NCBI RefSeq assembly: GCF_037176765.1 | Contig: NC_090025.1 | Coordinates: 90,479,006 to 90,543,005 of the forward strand | Length of the DNA stretch: 64,000 bases | Reading direction: 5' to 3' | DNA from: Anolis sagrei | Lineage: Eukaryota > Chordata > Lepidosauria > Squamata > Anolidae | Part shown: piece after piece, positions 12,488 through 21,955 of the stretch | Numbering within the stretch: position 1 is the stretch's first letter | Layout of the letters: every line of letters starts with the position of its first letter | Notes under the pieces: model-generated | Database searches by the model: none | The model's input: only the letters and a program-made list of their open reading frames with translations | Told to the model about the DNA's origin: nothing | Position numbers and translations under genes: made by a program

Positions 12488-15151
12488 AACGCTAAACCTA
12501 ACCCTCACCCTAACCCTAACTCTCTTCTGCCTTGGTTAGACCACACCTGGAATTACATTGTTTCTAAATCTGACCCTAACCCTAAACCTAACATTAAACA
12601 TAACCCTAAACCTTAACACTTACTCTCTTCTGCCTTGGTCAGACCACACCTGGGTTCACATTATGTCTAAGCCTAACTCTAACCCTAAACACAACCCTAA
12701 CCCTAATGATCTCTCTTCTGCCTTGGTCAGACCACACCTGGATTCAGATTGTGTCTACCATAACACTAACCCTAACCCTAACCACACCTCGAACCAGATT
12801 GTGTCTAACCCTAACTCTAACCATAACTCTGTCTTCTGCCTTGGTCAGACCACACCTGGAATCACAATATGTGTAACCCCAACCCTAACCCTAACCCTTA
12901 CCCTAACCCTATCTCTAACCGTAATCCTAACCCTAACCCTAATGATATCTCTTCTGCCTTGGTCAGACGCCAGTTGGATTCAGATTGTGTCTACCATAAC
13001 ACTAACCCGAACCCTAACTCTCTTCTGCCCTGGTCAGACCCCACCTGGAATCACATTGTGTCTAACCCTCACCCTCACCTTCACCCTCACCCTCACCTTC
13101 ACCCTCAACCTAACCCTAACTTTCTTCTGCCTTGGTCAGACCAAACCACACCTGGAATCACATTGTGTGTAACCTTGACCCTAACCCTAACCCTAACCCT
13201 AACCCTAACCCTCACCCTCACCCTAACCCTAACCCTAACCCTAACCCTAACCCTAACCCTAACCCTAACCCTAACCACACCTCGAATCACATTGTGTCTA
13301 ACCCTAACTCTAACACTAACTCTCTTCTGGCTTGGTCGGACCACACCTGGATTCACAATTTTCCTCAACCTAACCCTAACGCTAACCCTAACTCCCTCTT
13401 CTGCCATGGTCAGAACGCACCTGGAAGCACATTGTGTGTAACCCTGACCCTAACCCTAACCCTAACCCTAACCCTAACACTAACCCTAGTCCTAGCCCTA
13501 GCCCAAGCTCAAACTTTAGCCCCAACCCTAACCCTTACCCTTAGCCTAAGCCTAAAGCTAAGCCTAACTCTAACCCTTAACCTAACCCTAACACTAACCC
13601 TAATGAACTCTCTTCTGTCTTGGTCAGACCACACCTGGATTCAGATTGTGTCTACCATAACACTAACCTTAACCCTAACCACACTCGAATCACATTGCGT
13701 CTAACCCTAACTCTCTTCTGGATTGGTCGGACCACACCTGGAATCACAATTTTTCTCAACCTAACCCTAACACTGACCCTGACTCTCCTGCCTTGGTCAG
13801 ACCACACCTGGAATCACATTGTGTGTAACCCTGACCCTAACCCTAACCCTAACCCTTAGCCTAAGCCTAAACCTAAGCCTAAAGCTAAGCCTTACTCTAA
13901 CCCTTAACCTAACCCTAACCCTAACCCTAATGATCTCTCTTCTGCCTTGGTCAGACCACACCTGGATTCAGATTGTGTCTACCATAACACTAACCCTAAC
14001 CACACCTCGAATCACAGTGTGTCTAACCCTAACTCTAACCCTAACTTTCTTCTGGATTGGTCAGACCACACCTGGAATCACAATTTTTCTCAACCTAACC
14101 CTAACATTAACCCTGAATCTCTTCTGCCTTGGTCAGATCACACCTGGAATCACTGTGTGTGTAACCTTGACCCTAACCCTAACCCTAATGCTAACGCTAA
14201 CCCTAACCGTAACCCTAACCGTAACCTAGCCCTAAACATATTTTTTCTAAAATTAACCCTAACGTTAAACCTAACCCTCACCCTAACCCTAACTCTCTTC
14301 TGCCTTGGTCAGACCACACCTGGAATTACATTGTTTCTAAATCTAACCCTAAACCTAACCTTAACCCTAACCCTAACACTTACACTAACTCTCTTCTGCT
14401 TTGGTCACACCATACCTGAGTTCACATTGTGCCTAAGCATAACTCTAACCCTAAAGCTAACCCTTACCCTAATGATCTCTCTTCTTCCTTGGTCAGACCA
14501 CACCTGGATTCAGATTGTGTCTACCATAACACTAACCCTAACCCTAATCACACCTCGAATCACATTATGTCTAACCCTAACTCTAACCCTAACTCTCTTC
14601 TGGCTTGGTCGGACCACACCTGGAATCACAACTTTTCTCAACCTAACACTAACCCTAACTCTCTCTTCTGCCTTGGTCAAACCACACCTGGAATCACATT
14701 GTGTGTAACCCTGACCCTAACCCTTACCCTAACCCTAATGATCTCTCTTCTGCCTTGGTCAGACCACACCTGGATTCAGATTGTGTCTACCATAACACTA
14801 ACCCTAACCCTAACCACACCTCGAATCACATTGTGTCTAACCTTAACTCTAACCCTAACTCTCTTCTGGCTTGGTCGGACCACACCTGGAATCACAATTT
14901 TTCTCAACCTAACCCTAACACTAACCCTAACTCTCTCTTCTGCCTTGGTCAGACCACACCTGGAATCACATTGTGTGTAACCCTGACCCTAACCCTAACC
15001 CTAACCCTATCCCTAACTCTAACCCTAAGCATATTGTTTCTAAAATTAACCCTAACGCTGAACCTAACCCTCACCCTAACCCTAACTCTCTTCTGGCTTG
15101 GTCAGACCACACCTGGAATTACATTGTTTCTAAATCTAACCCTTACTTTAC

Positions 15152-18100
15152 TTACTTAGGCGATCCCTCGTTGGACGAGTAAGATGGTCTTCCATCATGG
15201 GTTTCCTTGTGGGTCCGCATGTGGCTGTGGAGCCCTATTCTTGCTCTGCATCTTCTTCCGCAGTGAGGGCATTGGTTTCCAGGTGGGAGGCGGTCCCGGT
15301 CGGGGTTGGCTTGACGCGCCTTCCTCCTGGCACGTTTCTCTCTTTCACCCTCCACTCGTGCCTCCTCGAATCCTGCAGCACTGCTGGTCACAGCTGACCT
15401 CCAGCTGGAGCGCTCATGGGCCAGGGCCTCCCAGTTCTCAGTGTCTATGCCAGAGTTTTTAAGGTTGGCTTTGAGCCCATCTTTAAATCTCTTTTCCTGT
15501 CCACCAACATTCCGTTTTCCGTTCTTGAGTTCGGAGTAGAGCAACTGCTTTGGGAGACGGTGGTCAGGCATCCGGACAACGTGGCCTGTCCAGCGGAGTT
15601 GATGTTGGAGGACCATTGCTTCAATGCTGGTGGTCTTTGCTTCCTCCAGCACGCTGACGTTTGTCCGTTTGTCTTCCCAGGAGATTTGCAGGATTTTCCG
15701 GAGGCAGCGCTGATGGAATCGTTCCAGGAGCTGCATGTGACGTCTGTAGACAGTCCACGTCTCACAGGCATAGAGCAGGGTTGGGAGGACAATAGCTTTA
15801 TAGACAAGCACCTTAGTATCCCTACGGATGTCCCGGTCCTCAAACACTCTCTGCTTCATTCGGGAAAATGCTGCACTTGCAGAGCTCAGGCGGTGTTGTA
15901 TTTCGGCGTCGATGTTGACTTTGGTGGAGAGGTGGCTGCCAAGGTAGCGGAAATGGTCGACATTTTCTAATGTTACACCATTAAGCTGTATCTCTGGCAT
16001 TGGAGAGGGGGCGGCTGGTGACTGCTGGAACAGCACTTTGGTTTTCTCGATGTTCAGTGACAGGCCAAGCTTTCTGTATGCTTCTGCAAAGGTGTTAAGA
16101 GTGGCTTGTAGATCTTCTTCTGTATGCGCACAGACGACATTGTCATCAGCATACTGGAGTTCTATAACAGATGTTGTTGTGACCTTGGTTTTGGCTTTCA
16201 GTCTGCTGAGGTTAAATAGCTTGCCGTCTGTCCGATAGATGATTTCCACTCCGGTGGGAAGCTTCCCATCAACAAGGTGCAGTATCATGGCGATGAAGAT
16301 GGAGAATAAAGTTGGGGCAATAACACATCCCTGTTTGACACCCGATTCCACCTTAAATGGGTCACTTTGGGAGCCATTGCTGTCCAAGACTGTTGCCATC
16401 ATGTCATCGTGGAGGAGCCGCAGGATGTTCACGAATTTGCTTGGGCACCCGATTTTTTGGAGGATGGTCCAGAGAGCGCTGCGATTCACTGTGTCGAATG
16501 CCTTTGCAAGGTCGATGAATGCCATGTACAGAGGTTGGTTTTGTTCCCTGCATTTTTCTTGGAGCTGTCGTGCAGTGAAGATCATGTCCACGGTTCCTCT
16601 GGAGGGGCGGAAGCCGTTCTGGGATTCTGGGAGGGTGTCTTCTGAGAGGGGCAGAAGGCGGTTTGCAAGGATTCTTGCAAGGATTTTTCCAGCAGAGGTT
16701 AGAAGGGAGATACCTCGATAGTTTCCGCAGTCTGTTCTTTCCCCTTTTTTGAAGAGGGTGATGATGGTGGCATCCTTGAAGTCTGCTGGGATTTTCTCGG
16801 TCACCCACACTTTTTCTATGAGCTGGTGGAGTTGGTGTGTCAGCGCAGGTCCTCCCTCTTTAAAGATTTCAGCAGGGATCCCATCCGGTCCGCTGGCTTT
16901 GTTGTTCTTTTGTTGGCTGATGGCATTGCTGACTTCTTCCAAACTAGGCAGTGCTGCAAGCTCATCCCTGGTTTGTTGTTGCGGGATTTGTGAGAGGACC
17001 TCTTCGGCCACACTGGAGCTGCGGTTTAGGAGGCTTTGGTAGTGTTCTTTCCAACGTAGTGCAATTGACTTTTGGTCCTTCAGGAGTTTGGTTCCGTCTG
17101 ATGAGCGTAGAGGCTGTATGCCATGGTTTCTTGGCCCATAGATGACCTTTGTGGCTTTGAAAAATCCTTGAGCATTATGGGTATCTGCCAGGTGTTGGAT
17201 TTCTTCAGCCTTCTTTGTCCACCAGATGTTCTTGAGTTCTCTTGTCCTTCTTTGGACCTCAGCTTTTGCACTGGCGTAGATCTTTTTCTTAGCAGCACAG
17301 TTGATGTCTCTCTGCCATGTTTGGAAGGCTTTCCTTTTCTTGTCGATTAGCTGTTGGATCTCGATGTCATTTTCGTCAAACCAGTCTTGATGTTTCTTGG
17401 CTTGGTATCCAATAGTTTCTTCGCAGGCTTGGATGATGGAGGTCTTCAGTTTGTTCCAATGTTCCTCAACATTTTCGGGGTGTACTGTGGGTAGATGGTC
17501 CTTGAGTGCTGTTTGGAGATGGGCTCGCCTGGAGGGCTCCTGAAGGGCTTGGGTGTTCATTTTGCGCCTTGTCTTTCTTCCTTGGAGTCTGCGCTTGGGG
17601 GCGATCTTGATAGCCATCGTGGATCGGATTAGCCTGTGGTCGGTCCAGCAGTCGTCAGCACCTGTCATGGCTCTTGTGAGGAGTACGTCACGGCGGTCTC
17701 TGGCACGTGTGATTACATAGTCTAACAGGTGCCAATGCTTTGACCGGGGGTGCTTCCATGATGTCTTGAACTTGTTTTTCTGGCGGAAGAGCGTGTTGGT
17801 GATGACAAGGTTGTGCTCCGCACATTTGGTGAGAAGCAGGATGCCATTCGAGTTGCTGTTTCCAACCCCGTCTTTTCCTATGGTGCCTGGCCACAGGTCG
17901 AAGTCTCGCCCGACTCTTGCATTGAAGTCCCCCAGGAGAATGATTTTGTCCTCCTTAGGTATCCCCGATAGGACAGTGTCCAGCTGATAGTAGAATTTCT
18001 CCTTGATGTCTTCATCAGCGTCTAGTGTTGGTGCATAGGCACTTATGATGGTTGCCCGTTGGTTTTTGGCAGGATCGATTCGGAGGGTGGAGAGTCGTTC

Positions 18101-18388
18101 GTTGATGCCAGTGGGTGCTTCGGACAGATGTTTCATCAGATCATTTCTTATAGCGAAGCCAACTCCGTGCATTCTTTGGTCTTCTTCGGGCAGTCCCTTC
18201 CAGAAGAAGGTGTAGCCTCCTTTTTCTTCCTTCAGCTGTCCCTCTCCTGCTCTCCGGGTCTCCTGAAGGGCTGCTATGTCGATGTTGAAGCGTCCCAGCT
18301 CCCTTGCGATGATGGCAGTTCTGCGTTCGGGGCGTTCACTGCCACTGTTGTCCATCAGTGTCCGTACGTTCCACGTACCGAAGTTCAT
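15152..18388 (-). CDS. LINE polyprotein: endonuclease, reverse transcriptase, C2H2 finger
   Basis: A single uninterrupted frame of 1,078 codons plus stop runs from the first ATG, which begins MNFGTWNVRTL. An in-frame GTG lies 33 nt upstream at 18,421, and the frame is open back to a stop at 18,479-18,481. The N-terminus (about residues 1-240) is an apurinic-like endonuclease: TWNVRTL, LQETR, LGDFNARVG and a TDHR variant of the usual SDH motif. The centre (about 470-790) is reverse transcriptase: ASGPDGIPAE, NYRGISLLTS, FIDLAKAFDTV, SGVKQGCVIAPTLF and the catalytic QYADD. A thumb-like region with ACETW follows. Near the C-terminus lies a C2H2 finger, CPHC-x12-HMRTH, probably nucleic-acid binding. 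The TAA stop falls inside the TAAG tail. The product would nick DNA and copy its own RNA by target-primed reverse transcription. The assignment is firm; the clade is not. Confidence 0.9.
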   Translation of the reverse strand: MNFGTWNVRTLMDNSGSERPERRTAIIARELGRFNIDIAALQETRRAGEGQLKEEKGGYTFFWKGLPEEDQRMHGVGFAIRNDLMKHLSEAPTGINERLSTLRIDPAKNQRATIISAYAPTLDADEDIKEKFYYQLDTVLSGIPKEDKIILLGDFNARVGRDFDLWPGTIGKDGVGNSNSNGILLLTKCAEHNLVITNTLFRQKNKFKTSWKHPRSKHWHLLDYVITRARDRRDVLLTRAMTGADDCWTDHRLIRSTMAIKIAPKRRLQGRKTRRKMNTQALQEPSRRAHLQTALKDHLPTVHPENVEEHWNKLKTSIIQACEETIGYQAKKHQDWFDENDIEIQQLIDKKRKAFQTWQRDINCAAKKKIYASAKAEVQRRTRELKNIWWTKKAEEIQHLADTHNAQGFFKATKVIYGPRNHGIQPLRSSDGTKLLKDQKSIALRWKEHYQSLLNRSSSVAEEVLSQIPQQQTRDELAALPSLEEVSNAISQQKNNKASGPDGIPAEIFKEGGPALTHQLHQLIEKVWVTEKIPADFKDATIITLFKKGERTDCGNYRGISLLTSAGKILARILANRLLPLSEDTLPESQNGFRPSRGTVDMIFTARQLQEKCREQNQPLYMAFIDLAKAFDTVNRSALWTILQKIGCPSKFVNILRLLHDDMMATVLDSNGSQSDPFKVESGVKQGCVIAPTLFSIFIAMILHLVDGKLPTGVEIIYRTDGKLFNLSRLKAKTKVTTTSVIELQYADDNVVCAHTEEDLQATLNTFAEAYRKLGLSLNIEKTKVLFQQSPAAPSPMPEIQLNGVTLENVDHFRYLGSHLSTKVNIDAEIQHRLSSASAAFSRMKQRVFEDRDIRRDTKVLVYKAIVLPTLLYACETWTVYRRHMQLLERFHQRCLRKILQISWEDKRTNVSVLEEAKTTSIEAMVLQHQLRWTGHVVRMPDHRLPKQLLYSELKNGKRNVGGQEKRFKDGLKANLKNSGIDTENWEALAHERSSWRSAVTSSAAGFEEARVEGEREKRARRKARQANPDRDRLPPGNQCPHCGRRCRARIGLHSHMRTHKETHDGRPSYSSNEGSPK

Positions 18389-19057
18389 TTTTCTTTTTTG
18401 GCCGCAGGATGGTGACCCCACTGGACGCGGCAGTCCAGTCAGGGATAAGTGAGGCAGACTATGTTTAGGGCACCTTTTCTAGCCCCCTCCCCGTGTGGGG
18501 TGAGCAGAGTGGGTCCTAAAAAGGGCTGCTCAGTCGCGGATACAGCTGCCGAACTACTCAACTGCCTCGGACCTTGAGGTAGAACGACTGAGTCCGTACC
18601 CACCGCCCATGTGCCAGTCTGTGACTAGGGGCTTCCAGATTTCACAGTCCTGCCCCCGTCGCCACTCGCTGGTCGCCATGGGACTTTGGTTGCTTGGTTT
18701 TTATTTTCTTTGGAAGACGCCTGTGCGTGGGTTTTTTTAATGTGTGGAGGTCAGTGCACAACTGAACAACACACAGTCTTCACAGAGTGAGGTTCCACTG
18801 GTGATGTAGTTTAACACAATGACCGTGGCTTCTCAGTCTGTTGCAGCCTTCTTCCGCCTTCGCAGCCGTTGTAACATGTGCCATGTTATCCTCCGCCTGC
18901 TCCGCCGTTGAGGTCTTTGGGTCTTCGGACTGTGCTTGGTCTGGGACCTCCCCCGCGGCCACTCCTGGGAGTGCACGACTCCAGTTGTTGTGCCCACAGG
19001 TTCATCGGAACACGCAAGCCCCCTCACCACGACAAGGTGACAGTCCATCGAGGGGGG
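18389..19057 (-). promoter_or_regulatory. LINE 5' leader with presumed internal promoter
   Basis: This GC-rich leader of about 670 nt precedes the LINE frame and has no long frame of its own. LINEs of this kind usually carry an internal promoter and translation-entry signals here. No TATA box is evident. The first 80 nt can fold as described in the ribozyme entry. Confidence 0.55.
18977..19056 (-). ncRNA. Candidate HDV-like self-cleaving ribozyme at the LINE 5' end
   Basis: On the minus strand the element opens with CCCCCTC, which pairs with GAGGGGG 30 nt later to give a 7-bp P1 starting at, or one base from, the first base of the element. Within it, CACC/GGTG closes a loop TTGTCGT (P3). A GTTC-CGAT-GAAC hairpin could be P4. 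GACT downstream of P1 can pair with AGTC at the 3' edge (P2, 4 bp), preceded by a C- and A-rich joiner CACAACAA where the catalytic C would lie. The nested order matches HDV-like ribozymes known at 5' ends of R2, Ingi-like and other LINEs. P2 is short and no activity is shown. Confidence 0.45.
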
Positions 19058-20529
19058 AATCTAACCCTAACCTTAACCTTAACCCTAAAACTTACAATAA
19101 CTCTCTTCTGCTTTGGTCAGACCATACCTGGGTTCACATTGTTTCTAAGCCTAAGCCTAAACCTAAGCCTAAACCTAAGCCTAACCCTTAACCTAACCCT
19201 AACCCTAATGATCTCTCCTCTGCTTTGGTCAGACCACACCTGGATTCAGATTGTGTCTACCATAACACTAACCCTAACCCTAACCACACCTCGAATCACA
19301 TTGTGTCTAACCCTAACTCTAACCATAACTCTCTCTTCTGCATTGGTCAGACCACACCTGGAATCACATTGTGTGTAACCCTGACCCTAACCCTAACCCT
19401 AACCCTAACCGTAACTCTAACCATAACCCTAACCCTAACCCTGATCCTAATCCTAACCCTAACTTATGCTTAGTCAGACCACACCTAGAATCACATTATG
19501 TAAAAACCCTAACCATAACCCTAAACCTAACCCTAACGATAACTCTCTTCTGCCTTACTCAGAACACACCTTGAATCACATTATGACTAACCCTAACCCT
19601 AATCCTAACCCTAACTCTCTTCTGCCTTGGTCAGACCTCACCGGGAATCACGCTGTGTCTAACCGTAACCCTAATCCTAACCCTAACACTAATCATATTG
19701 TTTCTAAAATTAACCCTAACGCTAAACCTAACCTTCACCCTCACCCTAACTCTCTTCTGCCTTGGTCAGACCACACCTGGAATTACAATGTTTCTAAATC
19801 TAACCCTGACCCTAACCTTAACGCTAACCCGAACCCTAACACTTACACTAACTCTCTTCTGCCTTGGTCAGACCACACCTGGGTTCAGATTGTGCCTACC
19901 ATAACACTAACCCTAACCCTAACTACATCTCGAATCACATTGTGTCTAACCCTAACTCTAACCCTAACTCTCTTCTGCCTTGGGCAAATCACACCTGGAA
20001 TTACAATTTTTCTAAATGTAACCCTAACCTTAACGCTAACCCTAACCCTAACACTTACACTAACTCTCTTCTGCCTTGGTCAGACCACACCTGGGTTCAG
20101 ATTGTGCCTACCATAACACTAACCCTAACTCTAACCACATCTCGAATCACATTGTGTCTAACCCTAACTCTAACCGTAACTCTCTTCTGCCTTGGGCAGA
20201 CCACACCTGGAATTACAATGTTTCTAAATCTAACCCTAACCTTTACCCTAACCCTAACACTTACACTTAACTCTCTTCCAACTTGGTCAGACCTCACCTG
20301 GGTTCACATTGTGTCTAAGCCTAACTCTAACCATAAACCTAACCCTAACCCTAATGATCTCTCTTCTGCCTTGGTCAGACCACACCTGGATTCAGATTGT
20401 GTCTACCATAACACTAACCCTAACCATAACCACATCTCGAATCACATTGTGTCTAACCCTAACTCTAACCCTAACTGTCTTCTGGCTTGGTCAGACCACA
20501 CCTGGAATCACAATTTTTCTCAAGCTAAC
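19058..20529 (+). repeat. Telomere-like satellite, block 2
   Basis: This continues the first block beyond the LINE, with the same hexamers, boxes and orientation. It includes a local repeat of about 240 bp (near 19,745-20,220) in which GAATTACAATGTTTC and GGTTCAGATTGTGCC boxes alternate. Confidence 0.9.
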
Positions 20530-21272
20530 TATGCCGTCACGCCTGGGGCTATAGAGGAAGAGACATGGACGTGACTGCTTTCCCCAGGGGATTGCTTCTT
20601 GCCCTCCTTTAGGGAACTGGAACTCCCAAGGACCAGAACACAACAAGTGACTCGAAATGGTGTTTATTGTTAACAGTTAGTTCTCTTTCTTAGGTACAAA
20701 TGTAATGTTTCAACTGGGAAAACCACTTTATAAACTCTAAAGTCCAGGGTCCTAGGAGTAATAAGCTGAGAAGCGTTTCCTGTTCCCTCCCTCACAATGG
20801 CTATGGATGCCAGAGCATACCACAACCCCCGTTCAGTGGCCTAAATTGAAGGACAAGACCTTCCTATGGTGCCAAAGAACTGGAATGAAGGCGCCTGAGG
20901 TCTTCACAACTCTATTCAGGGTGGTCTGAATGTAAAGAATAAGACTCAGGGGTCAAAACCTAAGAACTGGTAGTAAAAAATGCCTTGACCAGGGGCTTTT
21001 GGGCCAAGCTTTTGGACACGTCCATCCAATGAGTCTTTTACTGAGGTAAAAAAGGTGAGGGAGAAACCTTCCCTTTCTCCCTTGGTAGGGGCAGAGCCTA
21101 AACAACAGAACTTGGGAAACAAGCCAATTGGTGCACAACAACAATAAATTGACAGCTATAATAATCAATTAAATTTAACTATACATGTACAAGGTAGACA
21201 GAAATAAAATGGCAGTTTAAAATCCTGCAACTAACAGTTCTAAGTATATGAGGCGCCACACGCGCCGTCACA
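20530..21272 (-). mobile_element. Fossil LTR-like insertion, probably a solo LTR
   Basis: About 743 bp of non-satellite DNA interrupts the array. On the minus strand it begins TGTGACGGCG and ends GTGACGGCATA, with an AATAAA signal roughly 140 bp before its 3' end, as in an LTR. Flanking CTAAC pentamers (20,525-20,529 and 21,273-21,277) fit a 5-bp target duplication, although CTAAC is common in this satellite. No internal coding region is seen. The family is uncertain, possibly Ty3/Gypsy-like. Age: younger than the surrounding array. Confidence 0.45.
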
Positions 21273-21955
21273 CTAACCCTAACAACACTAACCCTAACTC
21301 ACTCTTCTGCCTTGGTCAAACCACACCTGGAATCACACTGTGTGTAACCCTGACCCTAACCCTAACCCTAACCCTAGCCCTAACCCTAACCCTAACCATA
21401 ACCCTAAACCTCACCCTAATGATAACTCTCTTCGGCCTTGGTCACACCACACCTGGAATCACATTATGTCTAACCCTAACCCTAATCCTAACCCTAACTC
21501 TCTTCTGCCTTGTTCAGACCTCACCGGGAATCACGTTGTGTCTAACCCTAACCCTAATCATATTGTTTCTAAAATTAACCCTAACGCTAAACCTAACCCT
21601 CACCCTCACCCTAACTCCCTTCTGCCTTGGTCAGACCACACCTGGAATTACAATGTTTCTAAATCTAAACCTAAACCTAACCCTAACCTTAACCCTAATG
21701 ATCTCTCTTCTGCCTTGGTCAGACCACACCTGGATTCAGATTGTGTCTACCATAACACTAACCCTAACCCTAACCACATCTCGAATCACATTGTGTCTAA
21801 CCCTAACTCTCTTCTAGGTTGGTTGGTCCACACCATCACAATTTTCTCAACCTAACCCTAACACTAACCCTAACTCTCTCTTTTGCCTTGGTCAAACCAC
21901 ACCTGGAATCACATTGTGTGTAACCCTGACCCTAACCCTTACCCTAACCCTAAGC
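21273..21955 (+). repeat. Telomere-like satellite, block 3 (inner edge)
   Basis: This is the last stretch of CCCTAA/box satellite before a different satellite takes over at about 21,956. It carries the same boxes, in the same orientation, as the blocks to the left. Confidence 0.9.

Larger units (their letters stand above)
1..15132 (+). repeat. Telomere-like subtelomeric satellite, block 1
   Basis: CCCTAA hexamers and variants (CCCTAG, CCTAAG, CCCTCA, CCCTTA, CCCTGA) are broken every few tens of bases by a conserved box, typically CTCTTCTGCCTTGG plus TCAGACCACACCTGG, followed by one of several endings. The recurring endings are GATTCAGATTGTGTC, GAATCACATTGTGTG, GAATTACATTGTTTC and GGTTCACATTGTGTC. 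The boxes recur in a partly fixed order, so the array has higher-order structure. All hexamers run in the same orientation. The longest pure runs are about ten hexamers (near 1,320 and 13,220), so this is not a terminal telomere. The many long reading frames here, reading Leu-Thr or Pro-Asn repeats, come from hexamers that lack stops in some frames. No gene is seen. Confidence 0.92.
15144..19057 (-). mobile_element. Full-length APE-type LINE inserted in telomere-like repeats
   Basis: The element is about 3.9 kb on the minus strand: a leader of about 670 nt, one long reading frame, and almost no 3'UTR, ending in a short TAAG/TAAA tail. The flanks share an 11-bp direct repeat AATCTAACCCT (15,133-15,143 and 19,058-19,068), made of satellite sequence, as expected for target-primed insertion. 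The intact frame and duplication imply a young, complete insertion. The clade is not settled: an endonuclease-RT protein with a C-terminal C2H2 finger and a possible 5' ribozyme fits Ingi/Vingi- or RTE-like LINEs best. Confidence 0.88.

Noticed and set aside
87-15132. Many long open frames, up to 433 codons, reading Leu-Thr or Pro-Asn repeats
   Set aside because: They are produced by CCCTAA hexamers, which lack stops in some frames. They overlap on both strands and several frames and have no domain.
18780-19378. Frames crossing the LINE leader into the satellite
   Set aside because: They join two unrelated sequences across the insertion point and end in hexamer-derived repeats.
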